Below, in pieces: positions 1 through 9,665 of a DNA stretch of 64,000 nucleotides; within the stretch, counting starts at the first letter, position 1, and each line of letters begins with the position of its first letter. Location: the NCBI GenBank assembly GCA_900473185.1, contig UCKU01000006.1:35258-99257 (forward strand), in the 5' to 3' direction. The translations under genes and the position numbers were made by a program. The notes under the pieces are model-generated. The model saw only the letters and a program-made list of their open reading frames with translations. It was not told where the DNA came from and searched no databases. The DNA is from Hyphomicrobiales bacterium. Lineage in GTDB: Bacteria; Pseudomonadota; Alphaproteobacteria; Rhizobiales; Rhizobiaceae.

Positions 1-571
1 CCCGCAGCGGCAGCGCCCGCTCTGTCGTCATCCACCCCCACCATCCGTGTCCCGTCGGATTGAGGCCCGTTGCGGCGGCGAGCCACCGCCACAGGAAGAA
101 GCGGTAGCGGCAGCGTTCGATGCGCTCGAAATAGCCCTGCATGTGCGAAGCCTTCCAGCTTTCGTCGCCGGTAATCGCAAAGATGTGGTTCCAGTCGCAA
201 TGATTGGGCCGCACGATGATCATCGCATGATGGGCGGTGCAGCCGCCGAGCCCGCGCACGCGTGGATAAAGTACGCCGTCCTTTTCTTTGCTGTAGCGCC
301 AGTCGCGCTCCTGCATTTCCTGATTTTCGTAGTGGCGCACCCAATGGTTCTCGGCCATGCCGGGATGTTCCGAGGCAAAGGCATGAAAGGCCGGCACGCG
401 ACAGGCATCGGCAAGCGGCATGTCGGAGCCGTCGTCGGTCTTGGCCAGCGGATCGCCGCCGGCCTCGATGACGAGCACCGTCCGTCCCTCTTCGGCCAGC
501 CGCGCGGCGAGGACGGCGCCGCCGGCGCCGCTGCCGATTACGATATAATCGTGGGTCGGCCCGCCGGACAT
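1..571 (-). CDS. GMC-family FAD oxidoreductase, N-terminal part (cut by window edge)
   Basis: Only the first 190 residues are present; the rest lies beyond base 1. The N-terminus carries a dinucleotide-binding motif (IVIGSGAGG, about residues 10-18) and an acidic residue at the end of strand 2 (VLVIEAGGD), then the RGLGGCTAHHAMI stretch near residue 105 that matches the GMC FAD-binding signature. GMC enzymes oxidise alcohols or polyols with FAD. No signal peptide is visible, so this part looks cytoplasmic unless it is co-exported. It starts 2 nt after the stop of the large cytochrome gene and is the last visible gene of the minus-strand operon from 8229. By analogy with GMC/cytochrome dehydrogenases it may pass electrons to the neighbouring c-type cytochromes (inference). 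Substrate unknown. Confidence 0.85.
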   Translation of the reverse strand, partial: MSGGPTHDYIVIGSGAGGAVLAARLAEEGRTVLVIEAGGDPLAKTDDGSDMPLADACRVPAFHAFASEHPGMAENHWVRHYENQEMQERDWRYSKEKDGVLYPRVRGLGGCTAHHAMIIVRPNHCDWNHIFAITGDESWKASHMQGYFERIERCRYRFFLWRWLAAATGLNPTGHGWWGWMTTERALPLR

Positions 572-573
572 CG

Positions 574-3366
574 TCAGAACTGCTTCAGATAGGAGATCAG
601 GGCATTCTTGTCCGATTGCGGGAGATCGGCGCCGAATGTGTGCCCGCCATTGACCACGTAGTCCGGGCATTTGCTCAAGCCCACCAGGCGGTCGATGAGC
701 TTCGTGTCGCGCACCACCTTCTCGGCTTTGGCGAGCACGGCAGGATCTGCGAGTTCCTCCGGCGTGCATTGCCCGCCGAGCTCGGAGAAGGCTCCGATCA
801 GCGCAGGGCCGTTGGCGATCAGGCGCTTGTAATTGGCGAATTTGCTCTCCTCATCATTGTCGGGCAGCAGCTCTGTATTGGTCAGCGCATTGACAGGGAA
901 ACCGGCCGGGAACGGGCCGACGGTGATCGAGCCGTCCTTCTTGAAGGCCCAGCCAGCGACCTTGTTCAGCAGGCCGGTGAAGGGTTTCACCTTGTCGGGC
1001 ACGAAGCCCGCCGGCACGATGAGGCAGGAGGGAGCGCTCGTCCGGTAAATATAACCCGGCACTGGCGCCTCGGTCATCTTATCCATGCGGCGCGTCTGCG
1101 GCGAGAGCATCTGGCGGATCGACCGGTCGAAGACCGCAAGCCTGTTTTCAACGCAGGGCAGATAGGGATCGCCGGCATCCGCCGCCGGGCAGGCGGTGCC
1201 GCGACCGGCGCCGTAGTCGCCGGCATAGTCCTGATTGTAGTAGTCCGTCCCGTAATAGCTGTCCTCGTGGCCGACGGAATTGTTGAGCAGGAAGGGCGCG
1301 GTCGACCACAGGCTGACGAGTGAGGGAGGCCTCAGATAGCCGCGCCCGTTGCCTGCCGCCTGCAGCGGCGTTGCCGCCCCCGAAACCGGATGATTGACCG
1401 TCACCTCATGCGGAGGCGGCAGCGACTTGTAGGTGGAAGAGGTGAAATTGTCCCAGATGTCGCCCGAAAGCCCGTTGGTGGCTATCGCACTGCAGGCATT
1501 GGTACGCACAACATCCATCGGCACGCGCCGTTCCGTGGAGAGGTAGTTGCCGTCGAGGAAGCTTTTGTTGTCAATCTTCACCCTGTCGGTGACGAGATCG
1601 ACCATGCCGTGCTTGAAGGCATCCGACTGCGCCCAGGCCCAATAGCGGTCCCAGCATTCGCGATAATGGGGGCCGGACCCGCCGCCCTCGCATATGCCTT
1701 GATCGACACCGAGATCCGGCGCGGGCACCGGCTGCTTGCTCGAATGACAGGCGGCGCAGTTTTCGGCAAAGACGATCTTTCCGCGCTCGACCTCGGCCGG
1801 ATCGCGCGCTTCGAGCACCTTTTCTCCGACCGGCGTATCCTTCAGGTGATCGGCGCGGGCCGCGACCAGGAAGAATATCGCCATGTCAGGCGTCATCGCC
1901 TCGGTGGCCTGCCAATAGACCGAGTTCTTCTCGGCATCGGCGATGCGGATCGGCGAGATCTTCTGCCCGCCGAGGAAGGGGCGGAAGTGCAGCAGCCATT
2001 CTTCGCTGAAAAGGCCGATATTGAGATAGACGCGATTGAGCGCACCGAGCGTGCCGACGGAATCGGCGCCGTCCTTCAGGACGCGCATCGAGGCGACCGT
2101 GCCGGTCGCCTTGTCGTAGAGGGAACCGAAGGCCGCGGTCTGCGGATAGTCCTGCGCCTGCTTGTTGTCCTTCTCGTCCCCCTTGATGATTTCCTTGCCC
2201 GTCTTCGCCCCGATGCGCAGCCGCTCCAGGACGTCGTAGACCGCATTCATCGTGCGGGGGTTGTTCATGTAATCGGTCGAGACCAGCGATGTATCGAGCG
2301 AACCCGGCGGGTTCGTATGGAACAGCTGGAAGAGGAAATTCCTCTCGTTCTCGGCCGGTTCCCCAGGCGTCGCGCGCGGTTTGGTGTTCCAGAAGAAAAT
2401 GCGGTCGACCCAGAAATACTGGGCGCCGGGATTGGACGAGATTTCGGAGAATTCCGGGCTCTCGACATTCTTCGGCGGATTGATCGGATTGGGGCCGACA
2501 TGGCAGAAGGCGCAGGACATGCCGACGCGATAGGGACGCACGAGATCCTTGTCGTTGTAATAGGAGGGATCGGTGTAATAGCGCAGCGCATCCCAATGTT
2601 CGGCGGCCTTGCTGTCGAAATCAGGATTAGGGAAGAGACGCAGGCCCATCACGCCCGTCGGTTCGCCGTAATAAGAGCCGACCGGGATTTTTTTCTCTTC
2701 GTCCTTCACCTTGACCGTGGTGCCGCGCGAGCCGATCTGCACGCCGGGATAGCGGGCATCTGCTTCGGCATTGCCGCCGAAACTGTCGGTCGCGCAGTCC
2801 TTTTTGCGCTGATCGATCCACAGCCCCCAATGATCGGGATCAGCGCTCTTCGGCGTGTCGAAGCAGGGTTCGTTGACGAGCCCGAGATAGCGGAAGCGGT
2901 TGTCGCGGCCGTAGGCCATCGTTGGATGGGACGAGATGGTCTTCAGGAGATCGAAGGAGCCGATCGTTGCGCGGGCGGCGAAATCCCAGAAACGGTCGTT
3001 ACCACCGGTCCAGACGATCCAGGCGTTCTGTCCACGGATCGCCGCCTTGCGGACGGCCTCCGGATCGAGCCCGGTGGCGGTTGCGACCTCCTTGATCTCG
3101 TCGGGATAATCGGCGCCGGCTGCAGGCGGCAGCAGCAAGCCCTTGTCCATTGCCGCGAAGTAAGGCTCGCCGGCCCCGGGAAATTCCTCGACCTTGCGAT
3201 GGACTGTCTTCGCCTCGTCCTCAACATTGCCGAACTGGCTCGCATCCGGCTCGATCAGCCACCAGACGATGAGCGCAACCGCAGCAATGGCGATGACGGC
3301 GAGCGTGACGACGGCTGCCACGATCCAGGCGAGAAACCGCACGATGCGCTGTCTGACGTTTGCCAT
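574..3366 (-). CDS. large membrane-anchored di-haem c-type cytochrome (930 aa)
   Basis: The start at 3366 is chosen because AGGAGG lies just upstream (coding sequence AGGAGGGGGCA then ATG); a longer frame begins 31 codons earlier without support. Residues about 8-34 form one membrane segment (an uncleaved anchor), so the rest should be periplasmic. Two CxxCH haem c sites are visible, CAFCH in the first half and CAACH in the second. The C-terminal region (PFLLNNSVG) resembles the YLHNGSVPTL region of the two shorter cytochromes of this operon, so the three appear to be paralogues, with this one much enlarged. The cysteine at TNACSAIATNG is not part of a CxxCH and might be a lost haem site. It may be a redox enzyme or an electron carrier; the reaction is not known. 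Confidence 0.85.
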   Translation of the reverse strand: MANVRQRIVRFLAWIVAAVVTLAVIAIAAVALIVWWLIEPDASQFGNVEDEAKTVHRKVEEFPGAGEPYFAAMDKGLLLPPAAGADYPDEIKEVATATGLDPEAVRKAAIRGQNAWIVWTGGNDRFWDFAARATIGSFDLLKTISSHPTMAYGRDNRFRYLGLVNEPCFDTPKSADPDHWGLWIDQRKKDCATDSFGGNAEADARYPGVQIGSRGTTVKVKDEEKKIPVGSYYGEPTGVMGLRLFPNPDFDSKAAEHWDALRYYTDPSYYNDKDLVRPYRVGMSCAFCHVGPNPINPPKNVESPEFSEISSNPGAQYFWVDRIFFWNTKPRATPGEPAENERNFLFQLFHTNPPGSLDTSLVSTDYMNNPRTMNAVYDVLERLRIGAKTGKEIIKGDEKDNKQAQDYPQTAAFGSLYDKATGTVASMRVLKDGADSVGTLGALNRVYLNIGLFSEEWLLHFRPFLGGQKISPIRIADAEKNSVYWQATEAMTPDMAIFFLVAARADHLKDTPVGEKVLEARDPAEVERGKIVFAENCAACHSSKQPVPAPDLGVDQGICEGGGSGPHYRECWDRYWAWAQSDAFKHGMVDLVTDRVKIDNKSFLDGNYLSTERRVPMDVVRTNACSAIATNGLSGDIWDNFTSSTYKSLPPPHEVTVNHPVSGAATPLQAAGNGRGYLRPPSLVSLWSTAPFLLNNSVGHEDSYYGTDYYNQDYAGDYGAGRGTACPAADAGDPYLPCVENRLAVFDRSIRQMLSPQTRRMDKMTEAPVPGYIYRTSAPSCLIVPAGFVPDKVKPFTGLLNKVAGWAFKKDGSITVGPFPAGFPVNALTNTELLPDNDEESKFANYKRLIANGPALIGAFSELGGQCTPEELADPAVLAKAEKVVRDTKLIDRLVGLSKCPDYVVNGGHTFGADLPQSDKNALISYLKQF

Positions 3367-3382
3367 TGCCCCCTCCTGATGG

Positions 3383-4858
3383 TCAAAGTGTCTTGAGATA
3401 GGAAAGCAGTTGCTCCTTCGCCTCCGACGGCAGATCCGTGCCCCAGAGATGACCGCCATTACCGTTGCCCGGAAGGCCGGTATCGTAGAGCGTGCCGTAC
3501 CGCTCCCCCGGCTTATCCGGCATGCTCACGAAGCCGCCATTGTCGGCATCCACAAGATCGGAGCCGCGGTAGAACTGCCCCGGCCGCTCGGCAGGCGGAA
3601 GAAGCAGGGCGCGCAATGTCGGGACGCTGCCGTTGTGCAGGTAGGGACCGCGCAGCCACAGGCCGCCGAGACCTGTGGCGACATAACCGTCGGTCTTCTG
3701 GAAATTGGCAAAACCCCAGGCATAACGCGGTTCGTAGGCCGCATAACGATCGCGGGCTGCTGATGTCCACATGTCGAGTCGATGGCGGTCCGTGCCGAGT
3801 TCGACGATCGGGATCGGCATCCGGTAGCGGGCGCCCTTGGCATCGTGGCAGACGGCGCATTGCGCGGTATAGATCACACGGCCGGCGTCGACTGCCGCGG
3901 CATCGACATGATAGGGATCGCCTGCCGGCCTGAGGGGAGAAAACGGTGACGGCGGCGGCCCCTGCAGGCGGATGAAATCCATAATGCGGCGAAGACCCTC
4001 TTCGCTTCCCCCATAGGATTTGTAGGTCATGCCGTCGCCGATCGCGCCCGAGACCACCGTCTCGTAGAGATCGGTCTGCAATCCGTCCCAATGGAGCGAG
4101 AAGCGGCGCGTATTGGTGGCGGCGAGGTCGGCAAGCGACCACAGGGGCATCATGTCGGAATTGCCGATCGTGTGGTCATCGGCAAGTTGGAGGTTCTGGA
4201 ACTTGACCGGGTTGAAGGGATCGATCCGGCCCGGCCCCCAGTCCGGCCGATCCTTCATCCAGGCAAACTGCCGCCCCTGTTCCTGGAGGGCCGCCCGGGT
4301 CGCCGGCACCAGGACGAAGCGATAGAGCGCCCGCTCCCAGACCGGCATGTCGTAGATCCTGCCGATCTCCGCCATCACCCGGTCGGCGGTAAACCGAGGA
4401 TCGGCGCCGACATCGATCAGGAAACGGATATAGGCCTGCGGATTGACTCGCGTCCCCGGGCCCGCCTCGACCAGCCGCGCCGGCTCGTCGGCACGGAGCC
4501 GGTAGCTGCCCTGGTGGCAGAAGGCGCAGTTCGGCGCAACGCGCTCTATGACGCCGAGCGTCTTGACCGACAGACCGACAGGAACCTCGTCGCCAGCGCG
4601 CCAGTAGAGGCCGAAGGCGCCATAACCGTCGGCGTTTGCCGGCAGGTGTTCGGGAAAGAGCTGCGGCAGGACCCGCCAGATCCAGTAGGGAATTCCCTGC
4701 GCCTCTTCATTGCCGATCGAGCCGTGATTGAAGACATCAGCAAGATCGTTTGTCCTCGGCTGGGCGACCGGCCGGAAGAGCAGGAAGAACAGCGCAAAAG
4801 CGCCGACGACAAGCAGGACCAGAACGGCGAAAAGCCATTTCGAGAAGACACGCCTCAT
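3383..4858 (-). CDS. membrane-anchored di-haem c-type cytochrome (491 aa)
   Basis: The start at 4858 overlaps the upstream stop by 4 nt (ATGA), and the next residues give a positively charged N-tip (MRRVFSKW) followed by one membrane helix. A longer frame upstream is only read-through. Haem c motifs are CAFCH (N-terminal third) and CAVCH (C-terminal half). Conserved segments DWGPGRIDPFNP, HWDG and YLHNGSVPTLRALL are shared with the 508-aa cytochrome upstream, showing duplication within the operon. Expected location is the periplasmic face of the inner membrane. Role as electron acceptor for the OYE-like or GMC enzyme is inference from operon membership. Confidence 0.87.
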   Translation of the reverse strand: MRRVFSKWLFAVLVLLVVGAFALFFLLFRPVAQPRTNDLADVFNHGSIGNEEAQGIPYWIWRVLPQLFPEHLPANADGYGAFGLYWRAGDEVPVGLSVKTLGVIERVAPNCAFCHQGSYRLRADEPARLVEAGPGTRVNPQAYIRFLIDVGADPRFTADRVMAEIGRIYDMPVWERALYRFVLVPATRAALQEQGRQFAWMKDRPDWGPGRIDPFNPVKFQNLQLADDHTIGNSDMMPLWSLADLAATNTRRFSLHWDGLQTDLYETVVSGAIGDGMTYKSYGGSEEGLRRIMDFIRLQGPPPSPFSPLRPAGDPYHVDAAAVDAGRVIYTAQCAVCHDAKGARYRMPIPIVELGTDRHRLDMWTSAARDRYAAYEPRYAWGFANFQKTDGYVATGLGGLWLRGPYLHNGSVPTLRALLLPPAERPGQFYRGSDLVDADNGGFVSMPDKPGERYGTLYDTGLPGNGNGGHLWGTDLPSEAKEQLLSYLKTL

Positions 4859-5286
4859 GCCTGTCTCCCTTCGGCGATGTTCTGTTCGAGCCGCAGGATG
4901 CGCAGGAGACAGAAAAGCGTCGCAATGCCGACCGACCCGTCGAGGAAGACGCCGGCGAGATAGCCGATCGGCTGGTCGAACACGAAGACGGCGAGAAAGA
5001 AGAAAACCGTGCCGAGCGTGCGGGAAGGGAAAACCGCGAGCCAGGCGAAGACGCGGTAACGGTCGATATCGAGCGTCGCCGGAATGTAGAAGATCGACAG
5101 GATCCCGAGCAGCAATCCGGCAAAGCGCGGCCAGATCAGCTGGTTGACGGTGATGCCGAAGAGGCCGAGGATCCATTCCGGACAGAAGATGAGCGGCAGG
5201 ACGAAGGCGAAGTTCAAAAGGATGCCGATCCAGACGAGGACCGCATGCCGTGCCTTCCATTTGCTGAGCGATCGCGACTGGGTCAT
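4855..5286 (-). CDS. small four-helix membrane protein between cytochrome genes
   Basis: This 143-residue protein has four hydrophobic segments (about residues 16-38, 46-69, 77-101 and 105-125) and no haem or metal motif. It overlaps both neighbours by 4 nt (ATGA at each end), so it is translationally coupled to the two di-haem cytochromes. I do not recognise the family. Position suggests a membrane partner or assembly factor for the cytochromes, but nothing in the sequence proves that. Confidence 0.8.
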   Translation of the reverse strand: MTQSRSLSKWKARHAVLVWIGILLNFAFVLPLIFCPEWILGLFGITVNQLIWPRFAGLLLGILSIFYIPATLDIDRYRVFAWLAVFPSRTLGTVFFFLAVFVFDQPIGYLAGVFLDGSVGIATLFCLLRILRLEQNIAEGRQA

Positions 5287-6809
5287 AGCGTCTTCATATA
5301 TTCGACGAGGGCGTCTTTTGCGGCCGCCGGCAGCTCCGTGCCGTAGCGATATCCTTCGTGGCCGGCATTGCCATTTCCGGGCCGCGTCGTGTCGTAGCGA
5401 AAGAGATCGCCGCCGGCAGACTGATCCGAGCGATAGCCCACTTTGGCGAGATCGAACTCGTCGTTGCCGCGAAACCAGACGGACGGTCGCTTGACGCTCG
5501 GTTCAAGCAGATCGCGCAAGGTCGGCACCGAGCCGTTGTGCAGATAGGGCGAGCGGGCCCAGATGCCGTCAAGCGGGTGATTGGCATAACCGTCCGTCTT
5601 GTGGAAGCGGCTGAAGCGCCAGGGATAGCCGGCATAGAGCAGGTTCTGCTCGGCGGCGAAATTTGCCGTATAGGAGGTCCAGCGTCCCGCATCGGTGCCG
5701 ATATCGGCGAGCGGAACCGTCTTGCCGAGGCGCGTGAAACGCTGCCTGTCGTAGCTGTAGTCCTTCGCATCCTTGAAGCCGTGGCAATCGGCGCAATAGT
5801 GCAGGAACAGCATCTTGCCCTCTGCCGCCTTCGCCTGATCGATCTTGGCAGCAACGGGGAACGGCGGCGAAGGCAGATCCCACATCCAGTCCTCGATGCG
5901 CGCGATCGATGCCCGGTCGACCGTCACGGGCGTCACGCCAGCGCCGAGTGCGGCGCTCAGGTTTCGTTCTGCCACGGAATCATTGTTGCCGTCCCAATGG
6001 AGGTTCATACCCTCGCGCGGACGCTGGCGCCAGATGGCGGGATAGTCGGACGAGCCGTTCAGCGCAGCACCACTGATATGGGCCTCGTCCATGGGAAAGT
6101 TGAACTGCAGCGCCTTGTAGGGGTTGAACGTGTCCACGCGGCCCGGGCCCCAATCCTCCTGGCGCTTGACGAAATCGAGCTGACTGCCGAGATCGAGGAA
6201 GGCGTTCTTGACCCGCGGGAAGACCACATAGCGATAGACCAGCCGCTCGAAGACATTGAGGTCGCCACCGACCTTGGGGCTATCGATCGTCGCGATCAGC
6301 GCGTCGGCGGTAAAGCCGGGATCGCGGCCGACATCGATGAAGAAGCGAATGAATTCCTGCAGGCGCAGATTATTGGAAGGTGCGCCGGGGATGAGATGGC
6401 GAACCGCGTCGCCGGGAAGATGATAGGTGCCGACATGGCAGACGGAACAGTTGAGCCAGACCCGCTCGACGCCTGAGACCACGCGGCGCGACACCCCGAT
6501 CGGAAGGTCGTCGCCAGGCTTTTCATAGAGGAAGCCGAAGCGGGCCCAGCCCTCCGGCCCGAGCTTGTCGGCATACATGACCGGCAAGGCCTTGAAGACC
6601 CAGTAAGGCGGCCCCGTCGCCGTTTCGCTGCCGATCGAGCCGTGCATGAAATGCTCGCTCTGGCTTTTGAAGGCGACGACATACTGGTTGACGAACACCA
6701 GGTAATAGACGAGCGCGAGCAACAGCAGCACGACGATCGCCAACCACCAGCGGCGATGGCGGGCGACGGCGATCTCGACGGGCGTCTTGCGGTCGTTGTC
6801 GCTGCTCAT
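5283..6809 (-). CDS. membrane-anchored di-haem c-type cytochrome (508 aa)
   Basis: Starts at an ATG preceded by GGAG at about 8 nt. Residues about 21-42 are a single membrane anchor. Haem sites are CSVCH (about residue 120) and CADCH (about residue 330). The protein is a paralogue of the 491-aa cytochrome two genes downstream: both share the HGSIG segment after the anchor, the DWGPGR block, HWDG and the C-terminal YLHNGSVPTLRDLL block. It follows the OYE-like reductase by 34 nt and is coupled to the small membrane protein by a 4-nt overlap. Likely periplasmic electron transfer; the partner is unknown. Confidence 0.87.
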   Translation of the reverse strand: MSSDNDRKTPVEIAVARHRRWWLAIVVLLLLALVYYLVFVNQYVVAFKSQSEHFMHGSIGSETATGPPYWVFKALPVMYADKLGPEGWARFGFLYEKPGDDLPIGVSRRVVSGVERVWLNCSVCHVGTYHLPGDAVRHLIPGAPSNNLRLQEFIRFFIDVGRDPGFTADALIATIDSPKVGGDLNVFERLVYRYVVFPRVKNAFLDLGSQLDFVKRQEDWGPGRVDTFNPYKALQFNFPMDEAHISGAALNGSSDYPAIWRQRPREGMNLHWDGNNDSVAERNLSAALGAGVTPVTVDRASIARIEDWMWDLPSPPFPVAAKIDQAKAAEGKMLFLHYCADCHGFKDAKDYSYDRQRFTRLGKTVPLADIGTDAGRWTSYTANFAAEQNLLYAGYPWRFSRFHKTDGYANHPLDGIWARSPYLHNGSVPTLRDLLEPSVKRPSVWFRGNDEFDLAKVGYRSDQSAGGDLFRYDTTRPGNGNAGHEGYRYGTELPAAAKDALVEYMKTL

Positions 6810-6843
6810 GAGTCCACTCCGAATGCGCGGGTGATGGCGCGTG

Positions 6844-8229
6844 TCAATGGAAGGTCGGCGGCTCGAAAACCGACATTACCTGCTTGATCATCTTGCCGTA
6901 GCGATCCTCGAAGCTCGTTCCGTCAAACCGGCTGAGGTCGTAACAGCCGAGCGGGTTTTCGAGATCGTTGAGCAGACACTTGTTGCAGTAGGTGCATTCC
7001 TTCTCCGGGCCGTTGGCCTCGGCGAGGATCTTCGGCAGATCGTTGTTGGCGATCAGCGGGCGGGCCATGGTGACGCCGTCGCAGGCTTTCGAGCGGATGG
7101 CCTCGGCGATCCTGTCGGCATGCTGGAACCCGCCGGTACAGAGCACCTTTATGTCGGGATCGATCTTGCCGATCGCTTCGGAAACCGCCCGCGCATAATC
7201 GAGATTGATGCCTTCGATGACCTTGCCCCTGCGCCAGCGCCAGAGCGCCTGGAAGGCGCGCCCCAGCAGGGGATTGGAAAAGATCGCATAATTCATCGGC
7301 GCCCGCGTGCCCTGCGAGAGCATGCCGTCGTACCAGCGATGCAGATCGTTCAGCGGCAGGTCTCCGGCCGGATTGCGCGGATGCGGAAAGGTGGAGCCAC
7401 TCGAAATATGGAAGGAGTCGACGCCCTTGCCGCCGTCGAGCAGCATCGTGCAGATTTTGACCGTCTCGTCGAGCGTGTTGCCCTTCTTGATCCAGGGATA
7501 GAGCCAGTCATTGTGGTCGACGCCGTTGATCTTCATCTGCAAATGGAAGTCCTGGCCGACCTCGCGGCGGATCGCCCTGACGATCTCGAGCACGAAACGC
7601 GCCCTGCCCTCCCAGCCGCCGCCATATTCGTCCGTCCGGTCGTTGATGCCGGAACTCAGGAACTGCGTCAGCAGATAGCCGTTAGCACCGTGCAGCTCGA
7701 CACCGTCGAGCCCCGCCTCCCGGGCGCGCCGCGCCCCTTGCGCGAACTGCTCCACCACTTCCGCGATTTCGGGTTTCGTCATCGCCTGGGCGAGCAGCCC
7801 ATGGAAGTAATCGCTCTTGTTGGTCGAACTCAGGCCCCTGTTGAACAGGTTTTCGACGCCGCCCATGTCCTGCTGGCGTCCGGAATGGCTGAGCTGCATA
7901 ATGAACCGACAGTCATGGCTGTGGACACGACGGCCGACCTCCCGCCAGAAGGGGATCTTATCGTCGTCGTCGATCATCGCGTAACGCACGAGGATGCGGC
8001 CGCGCACGGAGACCGGAGTAAAGGAGGAAATGATGCAGCCGATCCCGCCGCGCGCGAACTTCTCCTCCCAGTTCAGCCGGGCATTCCCGCCGTGACCGTT
8101 ATAGTCGTCGAACTGGCCGGATATATTGGATCGGAAAAGACGGTTCTTCACCGTCAGCGATCGAAACTTCAGCTCATCGAAAATGAGCGCCGCATTGTCG
8201 GCGTGGATGTACTGACTGTCTGGATGCAT
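6844..8229 (-). CDS. NADH:flavin oxidoreductase, Old-Yellow-Enzyme-like with 4Fe-4S site
   Basis: A 461-residue TIM-barrel flavoprotein. Seen directly: the N-terminal FRSLTVKNRLFRS block typical of OYE-like enzymes, GANGYLLTQFLSSGINDRTDEYGG (the barrel segment before YGGxxExR in this family) and, near the C-terminus, CTYCNKC with a further cysteine about ten residues later, a probable 4Fe-4S site as in the 2,4-dienoyl-CoA reductase branch. The extra NAD/FAD domain of that reductase is absent, so the protein is barrel-only. Family members reduce activated C=C bonds or demethylate substrates. It is the first gene of the operon running down to base 1 and gives the strongest clue that the operon handles an unsaturated organic substrate. 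Confidence 0.9.
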   Translation of the reverse strand: MHPDSQYIHADNAALIFDELKFRSLTVKNRLFRSNISGQFDDYNGHGGNARLNWEEKFARGGIGCIISSFTPVSVRGRILVRYAMIDDDDKIPFWREVGRRVHSHDCRFIMQLSHSGRQQDMGGVENLFNRGLSSTNKSDYFHGLLAQAMTKPEIAEVVEQFAQGARRAREAGLDGVELHGANGYLLTQFLSSGINDRTDEYGGGWEGRARFVLEIVRAIRREVGQDFHLQMKINGVDHNDWLYPWIKKGNTLDETVKICTMLLDGGKGVDSFHISSGSTFPHPRNPAGDLPLNDLHRWYDGMLSQGTRAPMNYAIFSNPLLGRAFQALWRWRRGKVIEGINLDYARAVSEAIGKIDPDIKVLCTGGFQHADRIAEAIRSKACDGVTMARPLIANNDLPKILAEANGPEKECTYCNKCLLNDLENPLGCYDLSRFDGTSFEDRYGKMIKQVMSVFEPPTFH

Positions 8230-8293
8230 GAAGGCCTATCCGATTGACGTGCCGAGGCGACGGAAGAGGAAGTAAAAGCCGATATGCAATGCT

Positions 8294-8307
8294 AAAGTTA
8301 TAACTTT
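8294..8307. promoter_or_regulatory. perfect 14-bp palindrome upstream of the redox operon
   Basis: AAAGTTATAACTTT is a perfect palindrome 65 bp upstream of the OYE-like start. The spacer 8230-8516 (287 bp) separates two minus-strand genes and otherwise holds only a second, 10-bp palindrome (GTTTGCAAAC, 8341-8350). Both could be operators for a regulator encoded elsewhere, since no regulator gene sits next to this operon. I could not place convincing -35/-10 boxes. Confidence 0.4.
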
Positions 8308-8516
8308 CTAGTGTGTTGAAAGCTAATGCAATTTAATGTGGTTTGCAAACGAATTTCGGGAACATGCACCGCTTTACGCGGCAAGTCGCATGCAACCATC
8401 AAGGCACAAATCCGCTGATGTTTGCAGTCATCTTGCTGATCGTGCCGGTGAGGATAGAATTACAACGACCCCGACCGGTCGCTTCATCGGCGCAGCCTCA
8501 GGAACGGCAGGATGCC

Positions 8517-9665
8517 TCAGGCCTCGACATCGCCGGCATGAACGACAGTCGCGGCGGTGACAGGCGGTTTTGTGATGGAACTGCCGGTCTTGGCTCTAAA
8601 GAGATGAAGGCGCGCGGGCCGGACCGCAAGCTGCAGGATTGCACGGTCCTTGATCGCTACATGATCAGGCAGGTGGACGATCGTCGCAGTCCCGCTGCCC
8701 TCCACCATGCCATATACATAGGTATCCGTGCCGATGCTTTCGGCATAGTCGACTTCGAAGCGGATCGGATAACCGTCGGCGCCATTGCCCGTGGCGAGTT
8801 CGAAATGGCTCGGCCGGACACCGAGGACCACAGGTTCGCCGACGGTCGCATCCCCCAGTTGCGCCGGAATGTCCAGGCGGCCGAAGCCCGGTACGTCGAC
8901 AACAACATGACCAGGACCGGTCCCGGCAAGCATTCCATCGAAGAAGTTCATCTGCGGCGAGCCGATGAAGCCCGCGACAAACTTGTTGGAAGGGGCTTCG
9001 AACAGCTCCAACGGAGTGCCGACCTGCTCGACGCGTCCAGCATTGAGGACGACGATGCGGTCCGCCATCGTCATGGCCTCGACCTGATCATGCGTCACAT
9101 AGATCATGGTGGCACCGAGCCGCTTGTGGAGGCGACTGATCTCGCCTCGTGTCTGCACGCGAAGTGCGGCATCCAGATTGGACAGCGGTTCATCGAACAG
9201 GAAGAGCTTGGGGTTCCTGACGATCGCACGACCGATCGCCACGCGTTGCCGCTGGCCCCCCGAGAGCTGTTTCGGGCGTCGATCGAGGAGAGGCTCGATC
9301 GCGAGCATTCTTGCCGCCTCCATCACACGCCGATCGATTTCAGCCCGGCTCATCGTGAGGTTTTCGAGGCCGAAGGACAGATTTTTAGCAACGGTCATAT
9401 GCGGGTACAATGCATAGGACTGAAACACCATCGCGATCCCGCGATCCCCCGGAGGCGACGCCGTCACGTCATCGTCGCCAATGATGATCTTTCCCGCGCT
9501 CACACTTTCCAGGCCGGCGATCAGGCGAAGCAATGTGGACTTGCCACACCCTGAAGGGCCGACCAACACGACGAATTCGCCCTCACCCACATCGAGATCG
9601 ACACCATGGAGAATCGAATGATGGCCGAAGCTCTTCCTGACATCGTTCAACTTGAGACCGGCCAT
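8517..9665 (-). CDS. sugar ABC importer ATP-binding protein (MalK/UgpC type)
   Basis: The start at 9665 has AAGGA about 9 nt upstream and begins [14 protein letters not shown]; a longer frame of 18 codons has no support. Walker [10 protein letters not shown] (about residue 38), the [14 protein letters not shown] signature, Walker [13 protein letters not shown] and the switch histidine in YVTHDQ are intact. The C-terminal extension is the MalK-type TOBE regulatory region. It lies 5 kb from the permease/binding-protein operon 14216-17222, but an operator of the same type (9764-9782) lies 99 bp upstream of its start, so I assign it as the ATPase of that importer. Confidence 0.92.
   Translation of the reverse strand: MAGLKLNDVRKSFGHHSILHGVDLDVGEGEFVVLVGPSGCGKSTLLRLIAGLESVSAGKIIIGDDDVTASPPGDRGIAMVFQSYALYPHMTVAKNLSFGLENLTMSRAEIDRRVMEAARMLAIEPLLDRRPKQLSGGQRQRVAIGRAIVRNPKLFLFDEPLSNLDAALRVQTRGEISRLHKRLGATMIYVTHDQVEAMTMADRIVVLNAGRVEQVGTPLELFEAPSNKFVAGFIGSPQMNFFDGMLAGTGPGHVVVDVPGFGRLDIPAQLGDATVGEPVVLGVRPSHFELATGNGADGYPIRFEVDYAESIGTDTYVYGMVEGSGTATIVHLPDHVAIKDRAILQLAVRPARLHLFRAKTGSSITKPPVTAATVVHAGDVEA

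Noticed and set aside
1390..3396. Long plus-strand open frame of 668 codons opposite the 930-aa cytochrome
   Set aside because: It is the antisense shadow of a gene with clear haem motifs, anchor and ribosome-binding site; high GC makes such frames common.
6841..8247. Plus-strand frame of 468 codons opposite the OYE-like gene
   Set aside because: Antisense shadow; the minus-strand frame carries the flavoenzyme and 4Fe-4S motifs.
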